Assembly: GCA_027317055.1 (NCBI GenBank)
Contig: DAHVFK010000035.1
Coordinates: 1-15,156, forward strand
Origin: Betaproteobacteria bacterium
GTDB taxonomy: Bacteria; Pseudomonadota; Gammaproteobacteria; Burkholderiales; SG8-39
DNA length: 15,156 nt
Direction: 5' to 3'
The notes beneath the pieces were generated by a model that saw only the letters and a program-made list of their open reading frames with translations, was not told the origin of the DNA and ran no database searches. Position 1 is the stretch's first letter, and each line of letters opens with the position of its first letter. Positions 9,264 through 15,156 of the stretch are shown piece by piece. The position numbers were made by a program, and so were the translations under genes.

Positions 9264-9941
9264 CTAGTCCGGCAGCAAGATCGACTCGTGCAGCACGATG
9301 GTCGAGCCGCGCATCTCGATGTAACCGCCCAGCTGCAGGTCTTTCATCACGCGGCTCACCATCTCGCGCGAGGCGCCGATCATCTTGGCGATGTCCTGCT
9401 TGGGCAGCCGCTTGGTCACCATCTTCTGGCCGTCGACCGTGTCCGCCATGTCGAGCAGCAGGCGAGCGACCCGGCCGTAGACGTCGAGCAGCGCCAGGCT
9501 GCCGATCTTGCGGTCTGCCTCGCGCAGGCGGCGCACCAGGCCGCGCATCACCGCCATCGCCATCTCGAAGTTGTCGGCCAGGCACTTGTTGAAGTCGCGC
9601 TTGGCGATCGACAGCAGTTCGCAAGGCTCTATGGCCAGCACGCTCGCCGAGCGGGGGCTGTCGTCGATCAGGCCCATCTCGCCGAAGAACTCCCCCGGCC
9701 CGAGGATGCTCAGGATCACTTCCTTGCCCTCGGCGTCGCTCATCATCACCTTCAGCCGACCCGAAAGAATGATGTAGAGCGAATCGGTCTGATCGCCCGC
9801 CACCATGATCGTCGCCCCGCGGGTCACGCTCTTGCGCGTGACCACCGTGGCGAGAGTGCGTAATTGTTCGTCGGGAACGCTCGAGAACAGGGGCACCGCT
9901 CTCAGCACTGTCGTCGAGACTGTCGTGGGTACGCCCGACAT
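9264..9941 (-). CDS. Crp/Fnr-family transcriptional regulator with intact cyclic-nucleotide pocket
   Basis: A 225-residue regulator made of a cyclic-nucleotide-binding beta-barrel (about 18-120), a dimerisation helix (about 122-145) and a C-terminal winged helix. The phosphate-binding cassette reads FFGEMGLIDDSPRSASVLA (85-103) and keeps the Gly-Glu and Arg-Ser residues that hold the nucleotide in E. coli CRP, so cAMP or a related nucleotide is a plausible ligand. The recognition helix region is KQDIAKMIGASREMVSRVMK (181-200), with the Crp-type SREMVSR signature. No N-terminal cysteine cluster is present, so this is not an Fe-S FNR sensor. The ATG at 9941 is chosen because a strong GGGGAGGAG site (9951-9943) precedes it and upstream residues lack family character. 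It is divergent from trxB and ends in TAG. Targets cannot be told from the sequence. Confidence 0.9.
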   Translation of the reverse strand: MSGVPTTVSTTVLRAVPLFSSVPDEQLRTLATVVTRKSVTRGATIMVAGDQTDSLYIILSGRLKVMMSDAEGKEVILSILGPGEFFGEMGLIDDSPRSASVLAIEPCELLSIAKRDFNKCLADNFEMAMAVMRGLVRRLREADRKIGSLALLDVYGRVARLLLDMADTVDGQKMVTKRLPKQDIAKMIGASREMVSRVMKDLQLGGYIEMRGSTIVLHESILLPD

Positions 9942-9992
9942 GCTCCTCCCCGCTTGGTATGGCAGCCGTGAACGTGACAATGTTAGCAGAAT

Positions 9993-10012
9993 CGGTCGTT
10001 TATAATCGACCG
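9993..10012. promoter_or_regulatory. Inverted repeat enclosing a TATAAT box between the regulator and trxB
   Basis: CGGTCG (9993-9998) and CGACCG (10007-10012) are perfect inverted repeats separated by TTTATAAT, whose last six bases (10001-10006) are a consensus -10 box on the plus strand. The minus strand offers TATAAA at 10004-9999. A -10 box cradled in a two-fold symmetric site is what a repressor operator looks like. No good -35 at 16-18 bases is seen for either direction; GTGACA at 9974-9979 is 21 bases from the -10. For trxB the implied leader is about 38 bases. Confidence 0.5.
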
Positions 10013-10050
10013 CGATTGACCGAAGCGCAACTGCTGCCCCCCGCCCTGCC

Positions 10051-11004
10051 ATGGCCACCCGCCACACCCGTCTACTTATCCTCGGCTCCGGCCCGGCCGG
10101 CTACACCGCCGCGGTGTACGCCGCGCGGGCCAACCTGCGCCCCCTGCTGGTCACCGGCCTGGCGCAGGGCGGCCAGCTGATGACCACCACCGATGTGGAC
10201 AACTGGCCCGCGGACGCGAACGGGGTCCAGGGCCCGGAGCTGATGGAGCGCTTCCAGAAGCACGCCGAGCGCTTCGAGACCGAGGTCGTCTTCGACCACG
10301 TGCACAGCGCGCGCCTCGGCGAGCGGCCGCTGGCGCTCGAGGGGGACTTGGCGACCTACACCTGCGATGCGCTGATCATCGCCACCGGCGCTTCGGCCAA
10401 GTACCTTGGGCTCGAATCGGAGCAGAAGTTCATGGGGCGCGGCGTGTCCGCCTGCGCCACCTGCGACGGCTTCTTCTACAAGGGGCAGGACGTCGCCGTG
10501 ATCGGCGGCGGCAACACCGCGGTCGAGGAGGCGTTGTATCTCTCCAACATCGCGCGCACGGTGACGCTGGTGCACCGGCGCGACAAGCTGCGGGCCGAGA
10601 AGATCATGATCGACAAGCTCATGAAAAAGGCCGCCGAGGGCAACGTGCGCCTGGAGTGGAACCATGTGCTGGACGAAGTTCTGGGCGACAAGAGCGGCGT
10701 CACCGGGGTGCGCCTGAAGCCCGTGGCGGGCGACAAGACCAAGGAACTCGCGATCAAGGGTCTGTTCGTGGCGATTGGGCACACTCCGAACACGTCGATC
10801 TTCGCCGGCCAGCTCGAAATGGAGAACGGCTACATCGTGACCCGCGGCGGGCGCAACGGGGACGCCACCGCCGCCAGCGTGGGCGGGGTGTTCGCCGCCG
10901 GCGACGTGCAGGACCACGTCTACCGCCAGGCCGTGACCAGCGCATCGAGCGGCTGCATGGCGGCGCTCGACGCCGAGAAGTACCTCGACAGCCTGGCCGG
11001 GTGA
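10051..11004 (+). CDS. trxB: Thioredoxin reductase
   Basis: A 317-residue FAD- and NADPH-dependent disulfide reductase that reduces thioredoxin in the cytoplasm. Motifs in order are the FAD site GSGPAG (12-17), QGGQLMTTTDVDNWP (39-53), the redox-active pair in ACATCDG (Cys135 and Cys138), the NADPH site GGGNTA (152-157) with HRRDKLRA (175-182) marking NADPH specificity, and the second FAD motif GVFAAGDV (279-286). Length and order fit the low-molecular-weight bacterial type. The ATG at 10051 is the only start that fits; an in-frame TAA at 10003-10005 closes the frame upstream. Unusually, the 20 bases before the ATG are C-rich with no Shine-Dalgarno sequence. The last four bases, GTGA, overlap the start of the Smr-domain gene, so the two are probably co-translated. 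A Crp/Fnr-family gene lies divergently upstream. Confidence 0.97.
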   Translation: MATRHTRLLILGSGPAGYTAAVYAARANLRPLLVTGLAQGGQLMTTTDVDNWPADANGVQGPELMERFQKHAERFETEVVFDHVHSARLGERPLALEGDLATYTCDALIIATGASAKYLGLESEQKFMGRGVSACATCDGFFYKGQDVAVIGGGNTAVEEALYLSNIARTVTLVHRRDKLRAEKIMIDKLMKKAAEGNVRLEWNHVLDEVLGDKSGVTGVRLKPVAGDKTKELAIKGLFVAIGHTPNTSIFAGQLEMENGYIVTRGGRNGDATAASVGGVFAAGDVQDHVYRQAVTSASSGCMAALDAEKYLDSLAG

Positions 11005-11564
11005 GGAATGCCGCCGTGCCGGCCGCACGCAAGCCGCCCGACCACGACCTGGAGTTCCGTCGCGCAGTGGCCGACGTGCAGCCGATCGCGCCGGCCCGGC
11101 GCCGCCCGCTGAGGCGCGCGCCGCCGGCGCCGATTCCGCAGCAGACCCGGCGCGACGAGCGCGCCGCCCTGGCCGAGACGCTAAACGGGCCAGTTTCGCT
11201 GGAGGACGCGCTCGAGTCGGGAGAAGAGCTCGCCTTCCTGCGCGACGGGCTTTCGCGCCAGACCCTGCGCCGCCTGCGGCGCGGCCACTGGGTGGTCCAG
11301 GACGATCTCGACCTGCACGGCATGAACCGGGCGCAGGCGGCGATCAGTGTGGCCGAGTTCCTGCACCGCTGCGCGTTGCGCGGCCGGCTCTGCGTGCGCA
11401 TCGTTCACGGCAAGGGGCTGGGCTCGCCCAACCGCGAGCCGGTGCTGAAGCACAAGCTCAGGAACTGGCTGATGATGCGCGACGAGGTGCTGGCCTTCTG
11501 CCAGGCGCCGCAGGCGCACGGCGGCAGCGGCGCCGTGCTTGTGCTCTTGAGGGCGCGGACCTAG
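11001..11564 (+). CDS. Smr-domain protein (SmrB/YfcN-like putative endoribonuclease)
   Basis: A 187-residue protein with an arginine- and proline-rich N-terminal half (residues 1-60) and a C-terminal Smr domain (about 98-187). The Smr signatures are DLDLHGM (102-108), carrying the D-x-H catalytic motif, VHGKGLGSP (135-143) and GGSGAVLVLL (174-183). The related E. coli SmrB is known to cut mRNA at collided ribosomes; stand-alone Smr proteins are otherwise associated with nucleic-acid nicking. That this protein acts in ribosome rescue is inference from family and layout. The GTG start at 11001 is preferred because it forms a GTGA overlap with the trxB stop; another in-frame GTG lies at 11016. 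It ends in TAG inside the CTAG shared with the stop of the opposing PII gene, leaving no room for a terminator. Confidence 0.85.
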   Translation: MRNAAVPAARKPPDHDLEFRRAVADVQPIAPARRRPLRRAPPAPIPQQTRRDERAALAETLNGPVSLEDALESGEELAFLRDGLSRQTLRRLRRGHWVVQDDLDLHGMNRAQAAISVAEFLHRCALRGRLCVRIVHGKGLGSPNREPVLKHKLRNWLMMRDEVLAFCQAPQAHGGSGAVLVLLRART

Positions 11565-11899
11565 ACTGCGGATTCGTTGATTTCGCCGGTGCGGATCCGG
11601 ACCACGTGCTCGACCCCGCTGACGAAGATCTTGCCGTCACCGATCTTGCCGGTGCGCGCGGCCTTGACGATCGCCTCGATCGCGGGCTCGACCTGGTTGT
11701 CCGCCACCACGACTTCGATCTTCACCTTGGGCAGGAAATCGACCACGTACTCCGCGCCCCGATACAGCTCGGTGTGCCCCTTCTGCCTGCCGAAGCCCTT
11801 TACCTCAGTGACAGTGAGCCCGGTCACCCCGACTTCCGAAAGCGATTCGCGCACTTCGTCGAGCTTGAATGGCTTGACGATGGCTTCGATCTTCTTCAT
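11561..11899 (-). CDS. glnB: Nitrogen regulatory protein P-II
   Basis: A 112-residue PII signal protein, which as a trimer senses 2-oxoglutarate, ATP/ADP and (through uridylylation) glutamine, and controls targets such as glutamine synthetase adenylylation, NtrB or AmtB. MKKIEAIVKPFKLDEVRESL is the family N-terminus. The T-loop is KGHTELYRGAEYVVDFLPK (40-58) with the uridylylation site Tyr51. The B-loop/ATP signature is TGKIGDGKIFV (83-93), and the C-loop follows with RIRTGE (101-106). The ATG at 11899 has a clear GGGAGG site at 11912-11907. No amtB, nadE or ntr gene is adjacent, so GlnB and GlnK cannot be separated with confidence; the lack of amtB favours GlnB. The gene seems monocistronic and converges head-on with the Smr-domain gene. 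A hairpin adjoins its ribosome site. Confidence 0.95.
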   Translation of the reverse strand: MKKIEAIVKPFKLDEVRESLSEVGVTGLTVTEVKGFGRQKGHTELYRGAEYVVDFLPKVKIEVVVADNQVEPAIEAIVKAARTGKIGDGKIFVSGVEHVVRIRTGEINESAV

Positions 11900-11911
11900 G
11901 CGTTTGCCTCC

Positions 11912-11928
11912 CGGCGGCCAACCCGCCG
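11912..11928. promoter_or_regulatory. Leader hairpin touching the glnB ribosome binding site
   Basis: CGGCGG (11912-11917) and CCGCCG (11923-11928) form a perfect 6-bp, all-GC stem with a 5-base loop. On the minus strand it ends exactly where the GGGAGG Shine-Dalgarno of glnB (11912-11907) begins, overlapping it by one base. A TACAAT box at 11943-11938 would start transcription near 11931, putting the hairpin at the 5' end of the mRNA. A role in mRNA stability or ribosome access is inference; no sigma-54 -24/-12 site is seen. Confidence 0.4.
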
Positions 11929-12003
11929 ACCGGGCCGATTGTAACGCGCCTTGCCCCGGTGTTGCGCTTGCGGCGCGGCCCGGGGCTCCGGAATAATCGG
12001 CGC

Positions 12004-13146
12004 ATGGCGCACTACGGCGGCGCGGGCACGCTTGAAAGTCTCGATATCGTCGAATCGCTCAGCGGCGTCGAACCGGACGAATGGAATCGGCTGGCCGGAA
12101 CCAACCCGTTCGTGCGGCACGAGTTCCTATCGGCCCTGATCGATACCGGCTGCGCCAGCGCGCGCACCGGCTGGACCCCGCGCTTCCTGCTGCTGCGCCG
12201 TGCCGGCGCGCTGGCGGGCGCGATGCCGCTGTTCCTGAAATCACACTCCTACGGCGAGTACGTATTTGACTGGGCCTGGGCCGACGCCTACGCGCGGCAC
12301 GGCCTGGATTACTACCCCAAGCTGCTGGGCGCGGTGCCGTTCACGCCGGTGACCGGACCGCGCCTGCTGGCCGAGTCGGAGCGCGAGCGCGAAGCCCTGC
12401 TCGCGGCCGCGCTCGAGCTGGCGCAGGACGCCTCCTCGCTGCACGTGCTGTTTCCGACCGAAGGCGAGGCGCAGCTGATGCAGCGCCAGGGCATGCTGTT
12501 GCGTCGCACGGTCCAGTTTCACTGGCGCAACGAAGGCTACGCCGATTTCGAGGCATTCCTCGCGCGCCTGACGCACGCCAGGCGCAAGAACATCCGCCAG
12601 GAGCGCCGCCGCGTGCGCGACGCCGGCGTCAAGCTGCGCTGGCTGCGCGGCGCGGCGATCGAGCGCGACCACTGGGAGCTGTTTCACCGCGGCTATCGCG
12701 CGACATATGCCGCGCACCGTTCCAGCCCCTACCTGAATCTCGGGTTCTTCCTGCGCATCGGCGCCACCCAGCCCGAGCACACCCTGATGATCCTCGCCGA
12801 GCGCGACGGCGCGCCGGTCGCCGCCGCGCTTTGTCTGGTCGACGCCGGCGCGATCTACGGCCGCTACTGGGGCGCCCTCGAGCACGTTCCGCTGCTGCAC
12901 TTCGAGTGCTGCTACTATCAGGCGATCGAATACGCGATCGCACACGGCCTGAAATATTTCGAGGGCGGCGCGCAGGGCGAGCACAAGCTGTTCCGCGGGC
13001 TCATGCCGGTGGAAACGGTTTCCGCGCACTGGCTCGCGCACCCCGCCTTCGCGCGCGCGGTCGAGGATTTCCTGGAACGCGAAACGAGCGGCATCGGGCG
13101 CTATGTGAACGAGCTCGCCGAGCATTCGCCGTTCAGGCAAAGCTAG
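12004..13146 (+). CDS. FemAB/GNAT-like predicted N-acyltransferase (DUF482/COG3146 type)
   Basis: A 380-residue cytoplasmic protein that resembles the DUF482 (COG3146, FemAB-like) family of predicted N-acyltransferases with two GNAT-fold lobes. Family features are the N-terminal PDEWNRLAGTNPFVRHEFLSAL (24-45), PLFLKSHSYGEYVFDWAWADA (75-95), YYPKLLGAVPFTPVTGPRLL (103-122), FLARLTHARRKNIRQERRRV (185-204), the YGRYWGALEHVPLLHFE block (285-301) and the C-terminal FEGGAQGEHKLFRGLMPVET (319-338). The substrate of this family is not established, so none is given. ATG 12004 is chosen because upstream codons lack family character. It has only a poor ribosome site, and an AATAAT box lies just 6 bases upstream, so the transcript could be nearly leaderless. 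It is divergent from glnB, ends in TAG and is followed after 26 bases by an SDR gene on the same strand. Confidence 0.85.
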   Translation: MAHYGGAGTLESLDIVESLSGVEPDEWNRLAGTNPFVRHEFLSALIDTGCASARTGWTPRFLLLRRAGALAGAMPLFLKSHSYGEYVFDWAWADAYARHGLDYYPKLLGAVPFTPVTGPRLLAESEREREALLAAALELAQDASSLHVLFPTEGEAQLMQRQGMLLRRTVQFHWRNEGYADFEAFLARLTHARRKNIRQERRRVRDAGVKLRWLRGAAIERDHWELFHRGYRATYAAHRSSPYLNLGFFLRIGATQPEHTLMILAERDGAPVAAALCLVDAGAIYGRYWGALEHVPLLHFECCYYQAIEYAIAHGLKYFEGGAQGEHKLFRGLMPVETVSAHWLAHPAFARAVEDFLERETSGIGRYVNELAEHSPFRQS

Positions 13147-13157
13147 ACATTAACCCC

Positions 13158-13166
13158 GGAGGAGGA
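13158..13166 (+). promoter_or_regulatory. Strong ribosome binding site of the SDR gene
   Basis: GGAGGAGGA lies 6 bases before the ATG at 13173 in the 26-base gap after the acyltransferase stop. It fixes the start among open upstream codons and is much stronger than the site of the preceding gene. Confidence 0.8.
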
Positions 13167-13172
13167 CACAGC

Positions 13173-13934
13173 ATGCGTCTCGGCAACAAGGTGGCAATCG
13201 TCACGGGCGCCGGCAGCGGCTTCGGCGAGGGAATCGCCACCCGCTTCGCGCAGGAGGGCGCGAAGGTGCTCGTCAATGACATCAACGCCGACGCCGGCGA
13301 GCGCGTCGCCGGCGCGATCCGCAAGGCGGGCGGCAGTGCGCAGTTCGTGCAGGCCGACGTGACGCGCGACGCCGACTGGGCGCGCCTCGCGCAGAGCGCG
13401 CTGTCGACGTTCGGGCGCCTGGACGTGGTGGTCAACAACGCCGGCTGGACGCACCGCAAGAAGCCCTTCCTCGAGGTGAGCGAAGCCGAGTTCGACAGGG
13501 TCTACGCGGTGAACGTGAAGAGCGTGTACCTGTCGGCGCGCCACGTGCTGCCGACGTTCCGCCATCAGGGCGGCGGCTGCTTCGTCAATATCGCCTCGAC
13601 CGCCGGCCTGCGGCCGCGCCCCGGGCTGATTGTCTACAACAGCTCCAAGGCGGCGGTGATCCTGATGAGCAAGGCGATGGCGGGCGAGTTCGGCCCGGAC
13701 AAGGTCCGGGTCAACTGCGTCAACCCGGTATTCAGCCCGGAAACCGCGCTGTCGGCCGAATTCGCCGGCGGCACGATCACGCCGGAAGTGCGGGCGGCTT
13801 ACCTCGCCACCATTCCACTGGGGCGCTTCTCCACGCCGCTCGACGTCGCCAACGCCTGCCTCTACCTGGCCTCGGACGAGGCTTCGATGATCAGCGGGGT
13901 GTGTATCGAGGTCGACGGCGCGCGCTGCGTCTAG
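13173..13934 (+). CDS. SDR-family oxidoreductase (FabG/glucose-dehydrogenase-like)
   Basis: A 253-residue classical short-chain dehydrogenase/reductase, a cytoplasmic NAD(P)-dependent alcohol/ketone oxidoreductase. It shows the Rossmann glycine motif TGAGSGFG (11-18), an Asp36 at the end of strand beta-2 (VLVNDIN) that usually favours NAD over NADP, NNAG (88-91), structural Asn114, and the catalytic Ser142 with Tyr155 and Lys159 in YNSSK. The C-terminal LGRFSTPLDVANACLYLASDE and SGVCIEVDGARCV match a widespread subgroup annotated as 3-oxoacyl-ACP reductase or glucose 1-dehydrogenase. That subgroup normally reads NPVAGET after the sixth strand; here it is NPVFSPET. Substrate cannot be told. 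The acyltransferase gene ends 26 bases upstream on the same strand, so one transcript is likely. The gene converges on the helicase gene, with 13 bases between stops. Confidence 0.93.
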   Translation: MRLGNKVAIVTGAGSGFGEGIATRFAQEGAKVLVNDINADAGERVAGAIRKAGGSAQFVQADVTRDADWARLAQSALSTFGRLDVVVNNAGWTHRKKPFLEVSEAEFDRVYAVNVKSVYLSARHVLPTFRHQGGGCFVNIASTAGLRPRPGLIVYNSSKAAVILMSKAMAGEFGPDKVRVNCVNPVFSPETALSAEFAGGTITPEVRAAYLATIPLGRFSTPLDVANACLYLASDEASMISGVCIEVDGARCV

Positions 13935-13947
13935 CGCAGGCGCGGCT

Positions 13948-15156
13948 TCAGCCGTCGGCGGCGCGCTTCACACCGCCCAGCAGGGCGGCCACCGGGCGCT
14001 GCTTGCGCCGGGAGTGCGCGCTGCGCGGCTCGGGCGCAGGCGCCACGCCTTCCCCGGGCTCGTAGGGCTTGGAAAAGATCGGATCCGCGGCCGGCTTCTC
14101 GCGCCGCACCGGCGCCTCGTGTCTAGGCGCTTCGTGTCTAGGCGCGTCCCGTTTTGGCGCCTCGCGCAGCCTCGGCTCCCGGCGCGGGCCGTGACCGCCC
14201 TCGCGCGCGCCTTCGCGCCCAATCATGCCGGCGACCGTGCCGCCGTCGGGCGCAAAACCCGCCACCAGGACGCGCTCGAGCTTGCGCTTGATCAGCTTCT
14301 CGATCGCGGCGAGCTTCTCATGGTCGTCGGGCGCGACGAGCGAAATCGCCTCTCCGGTCAATCCGGCGCGCCCGGTCCTGCCGATGCGGTGCACATAGTC
14401 CTCAGGCGAGTGCGGGACGTCGAAATTGATGACCTGCGGCAGCCCCTCGATGTCGAGCCCGCGCGAGGCCACGTCGGTCGCCACCAGCACCGCCACCTTC
14501 CCGGCCTTGAAGTCCTCCAGCGCCACCAGGCGCTCGGCCTGTGACTTGTCGCCGTGGATCGCATCGGCGTGGATGTGCTCGCGACGCAACTGGTGCGCCA
14601 GCCGGTTGGCGCCGATGCGCGTCCCGGTGAACACCAGCACCTGGCTCAGGTTGCGGGTGCGGATCAGATGGCACAGCAGCTCGCGCTTCTTCTCGCGCGC
14701 CACGGGATGCACGACGTGGGTCACCAGGTCGGCGACCGCGTTGCGCGCGGCAACCTGGACCTCCGCCGGATCCCTCAGAATCGTCGCTGCCAGCCTGCGG
14801 ATCTCTTCGGGAAAAGTGGCCGAGAACATCAGGTTCTGGCGCACCGGCGGTAGCAGCGCGATGATGCGCCGGATGTCCGGCATGAACCCCATGTCCAGCA
14901 TCCGATCGGCTTCGTCGAGCGTCAGAATCGAGGTCTGGCCGAACATGACGGTCTTGTTCTGCACGTGGTCGAGCAGGCGTCCGGGCGTGGCGACGAGGAT
15001 CTCGACGCCGAGCCGTAGCTGGGCGATCTGCGCATTCATGTCGACGCCGCCGTAGACCACCGCGGTGCGCAGCGGCAGGTGCTTGCCGTATTCGCGGAAG
15101 CTCTCCTCGACCTGAATCGCAAGCTCGCGCGTCGGCGTCAGGATCAGGGCGCGCAC
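13948..15156 (-). CDS. rhlE: DEAD-box RNA helicase, RhlE type, 5' end outside the window
   Basis: The visible 402 residues are most of an ATP-dependent RNA helicase acting in ribosome assembly or RNA decay. Its N-terminus, including the Q motif and Walker A, lies beyond base 15156; the first visible codon GTG is internal. Motifs are Ia PTRELA (8-13), Ib TPGRLLDH (57-64), II DEAD (81-84), III SAT (112-114), the RecA-2 segment VLVFTGTRIGANRLAHQLR (173-191), V ATDVASRGLDIEGL (226-239) and VI HRIGRTGR (256-263). RMLDMGF after DEAD and the HGDKSQAER stretch favour RhlE over DbpA, SrmB or CsdA. After residue 305 comes a basic, proline-rich, low-complexity tail of about 100 residues with a 15-bp tandem repeat. 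Such tails bind RNA or partners and vary among relatives. The stop is TGA. Confidence 0.92.
   Translation of the reverse strand: MRALILTPTRELAIQVEESFREYGKHLPLRTAVVYGGVDMNAQIAQLRLGVEILVATPGRLLDHVQNKTVMFGQTSILTLDEADRMLDMGFMPDIRRIIALLPPVRQNLMFSATFPEEIRRLAATILRDPAEVQVAARNAVADLVTHVVHPVAREKKRELLCHLIRTRNLSQVLVFTGTRIGANRLAHQLRREHIHADAIHGDKSQAERLVALEDFKAGKVAVLVATDVASRGLDIEGLPQVINFDVPHSPEDYVHRIGRTGRAGLTGEAISLVAPDDHEKLAAIEKLIKRKLERVLVAGFAPDGGTVAGMIGREGAREGGHGPRREPRLREAPKRDAPRHEAPRHEAPVRREKPAADPIFSKPYEPGEGVAPAPEPRSAHSRRKQRPVAALLGGVKRAADG
14116..14145 (-). repeat. 15-bp tandem repeat in the helicase tail
   Basis: Two adjacent 15-base units, differing at the first base (CTCGTGTCTAGGCGC and TTCGTGTCTAGGCGC on the plus strand), encode a repeated APRHE in the protein (337-347 region of the visible part), with a related APKRD unit before it. 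The unit is in frame, so copy changes would lengthen or shorten the basic tail by 5 residues. Confidence 0.8.

Noticed and set aside
13925..13939. CTGCG-TCTAG-CGCAG hairpin over the SDR stop as a bidirectional terminator
   Set aside because: The stem is only 5 bp, with no T-tract on either strand; too weak to annotate.

Overview
The window is a GC-rich piece of a bacterial chromosome. It most resembles a betaproteobacterium, possibly an uncultured Burkholderiales-like lineage. The evidence is the gene order ftsK-lolA-rarA-serS with a serine tRNA, a short FtsK of about 760 residues, a Crp/Fnr regulator divergent from trxB followed by an Smr-domain gene, and a stand-alone PII gene. This assignment rests on gene order and protein style only.

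Bases 1 to about 3,460 are an accessory metabolic block showing decay. It holds the 3' two thirds of a class III-like PPK2 polyphosphate kinase and a short remnant of an APC amino-acid permease. Next comes a full-length phosphoketolase reading frame broken by one in-frame TAG at codon 609, then a remnant of an NhaP-type cation/proton antiporter with an apparent internal deletion. The block ends at the 3' end of a tRNA-Ser(CGA) gene, the side on which integrated islands usually lie, but no integrase or direct repeat is visible.

Bases 3,562 to 9,160 (minus strand) are a tightly packed core operon in the order ftsK, lolA, rarA, serS, followed by tRNA-Ser. It covers chromosome segregation at the septum, lipoprotein trafficking, replication-fork maintenance and serine charging. 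The junctions are TAGATG (ftsK/lolA), a 9-nt gap (lolA/rarA) and an ATGA overlap (rarA/serS).

Bases 9,264 to 11,899 hold a Crp/Fnr-family regulator (minus) divergent from trxB (plus). The intergenic region carries a TATAAT box inside a perfect inverted repeat. trxB overlaps an Smr-domain gene by GTGA. That gene converges on a PII gene so closely that both stop codons lie in the same CTAG.

Bases 12,004 to 15,156 carry a FemAB/GNAT-like N-acyltransferase (DUF482 type), an SDR oxidoreductase probably transcribed with it, and the 3' part of a convergent RhlE-type DEAD-box RNA helicase that runs off the window end.

I see no CRISPR array, insertion sequence, phage gene or convincing new multi-gene system. 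The most notable signal is the decaying PPK2/phosphoketolase block, above all the single amber codon in an otherwise intact enzyme. TAG is an ordinary stop in several neighbouring genes, which argues against codon reassignment.
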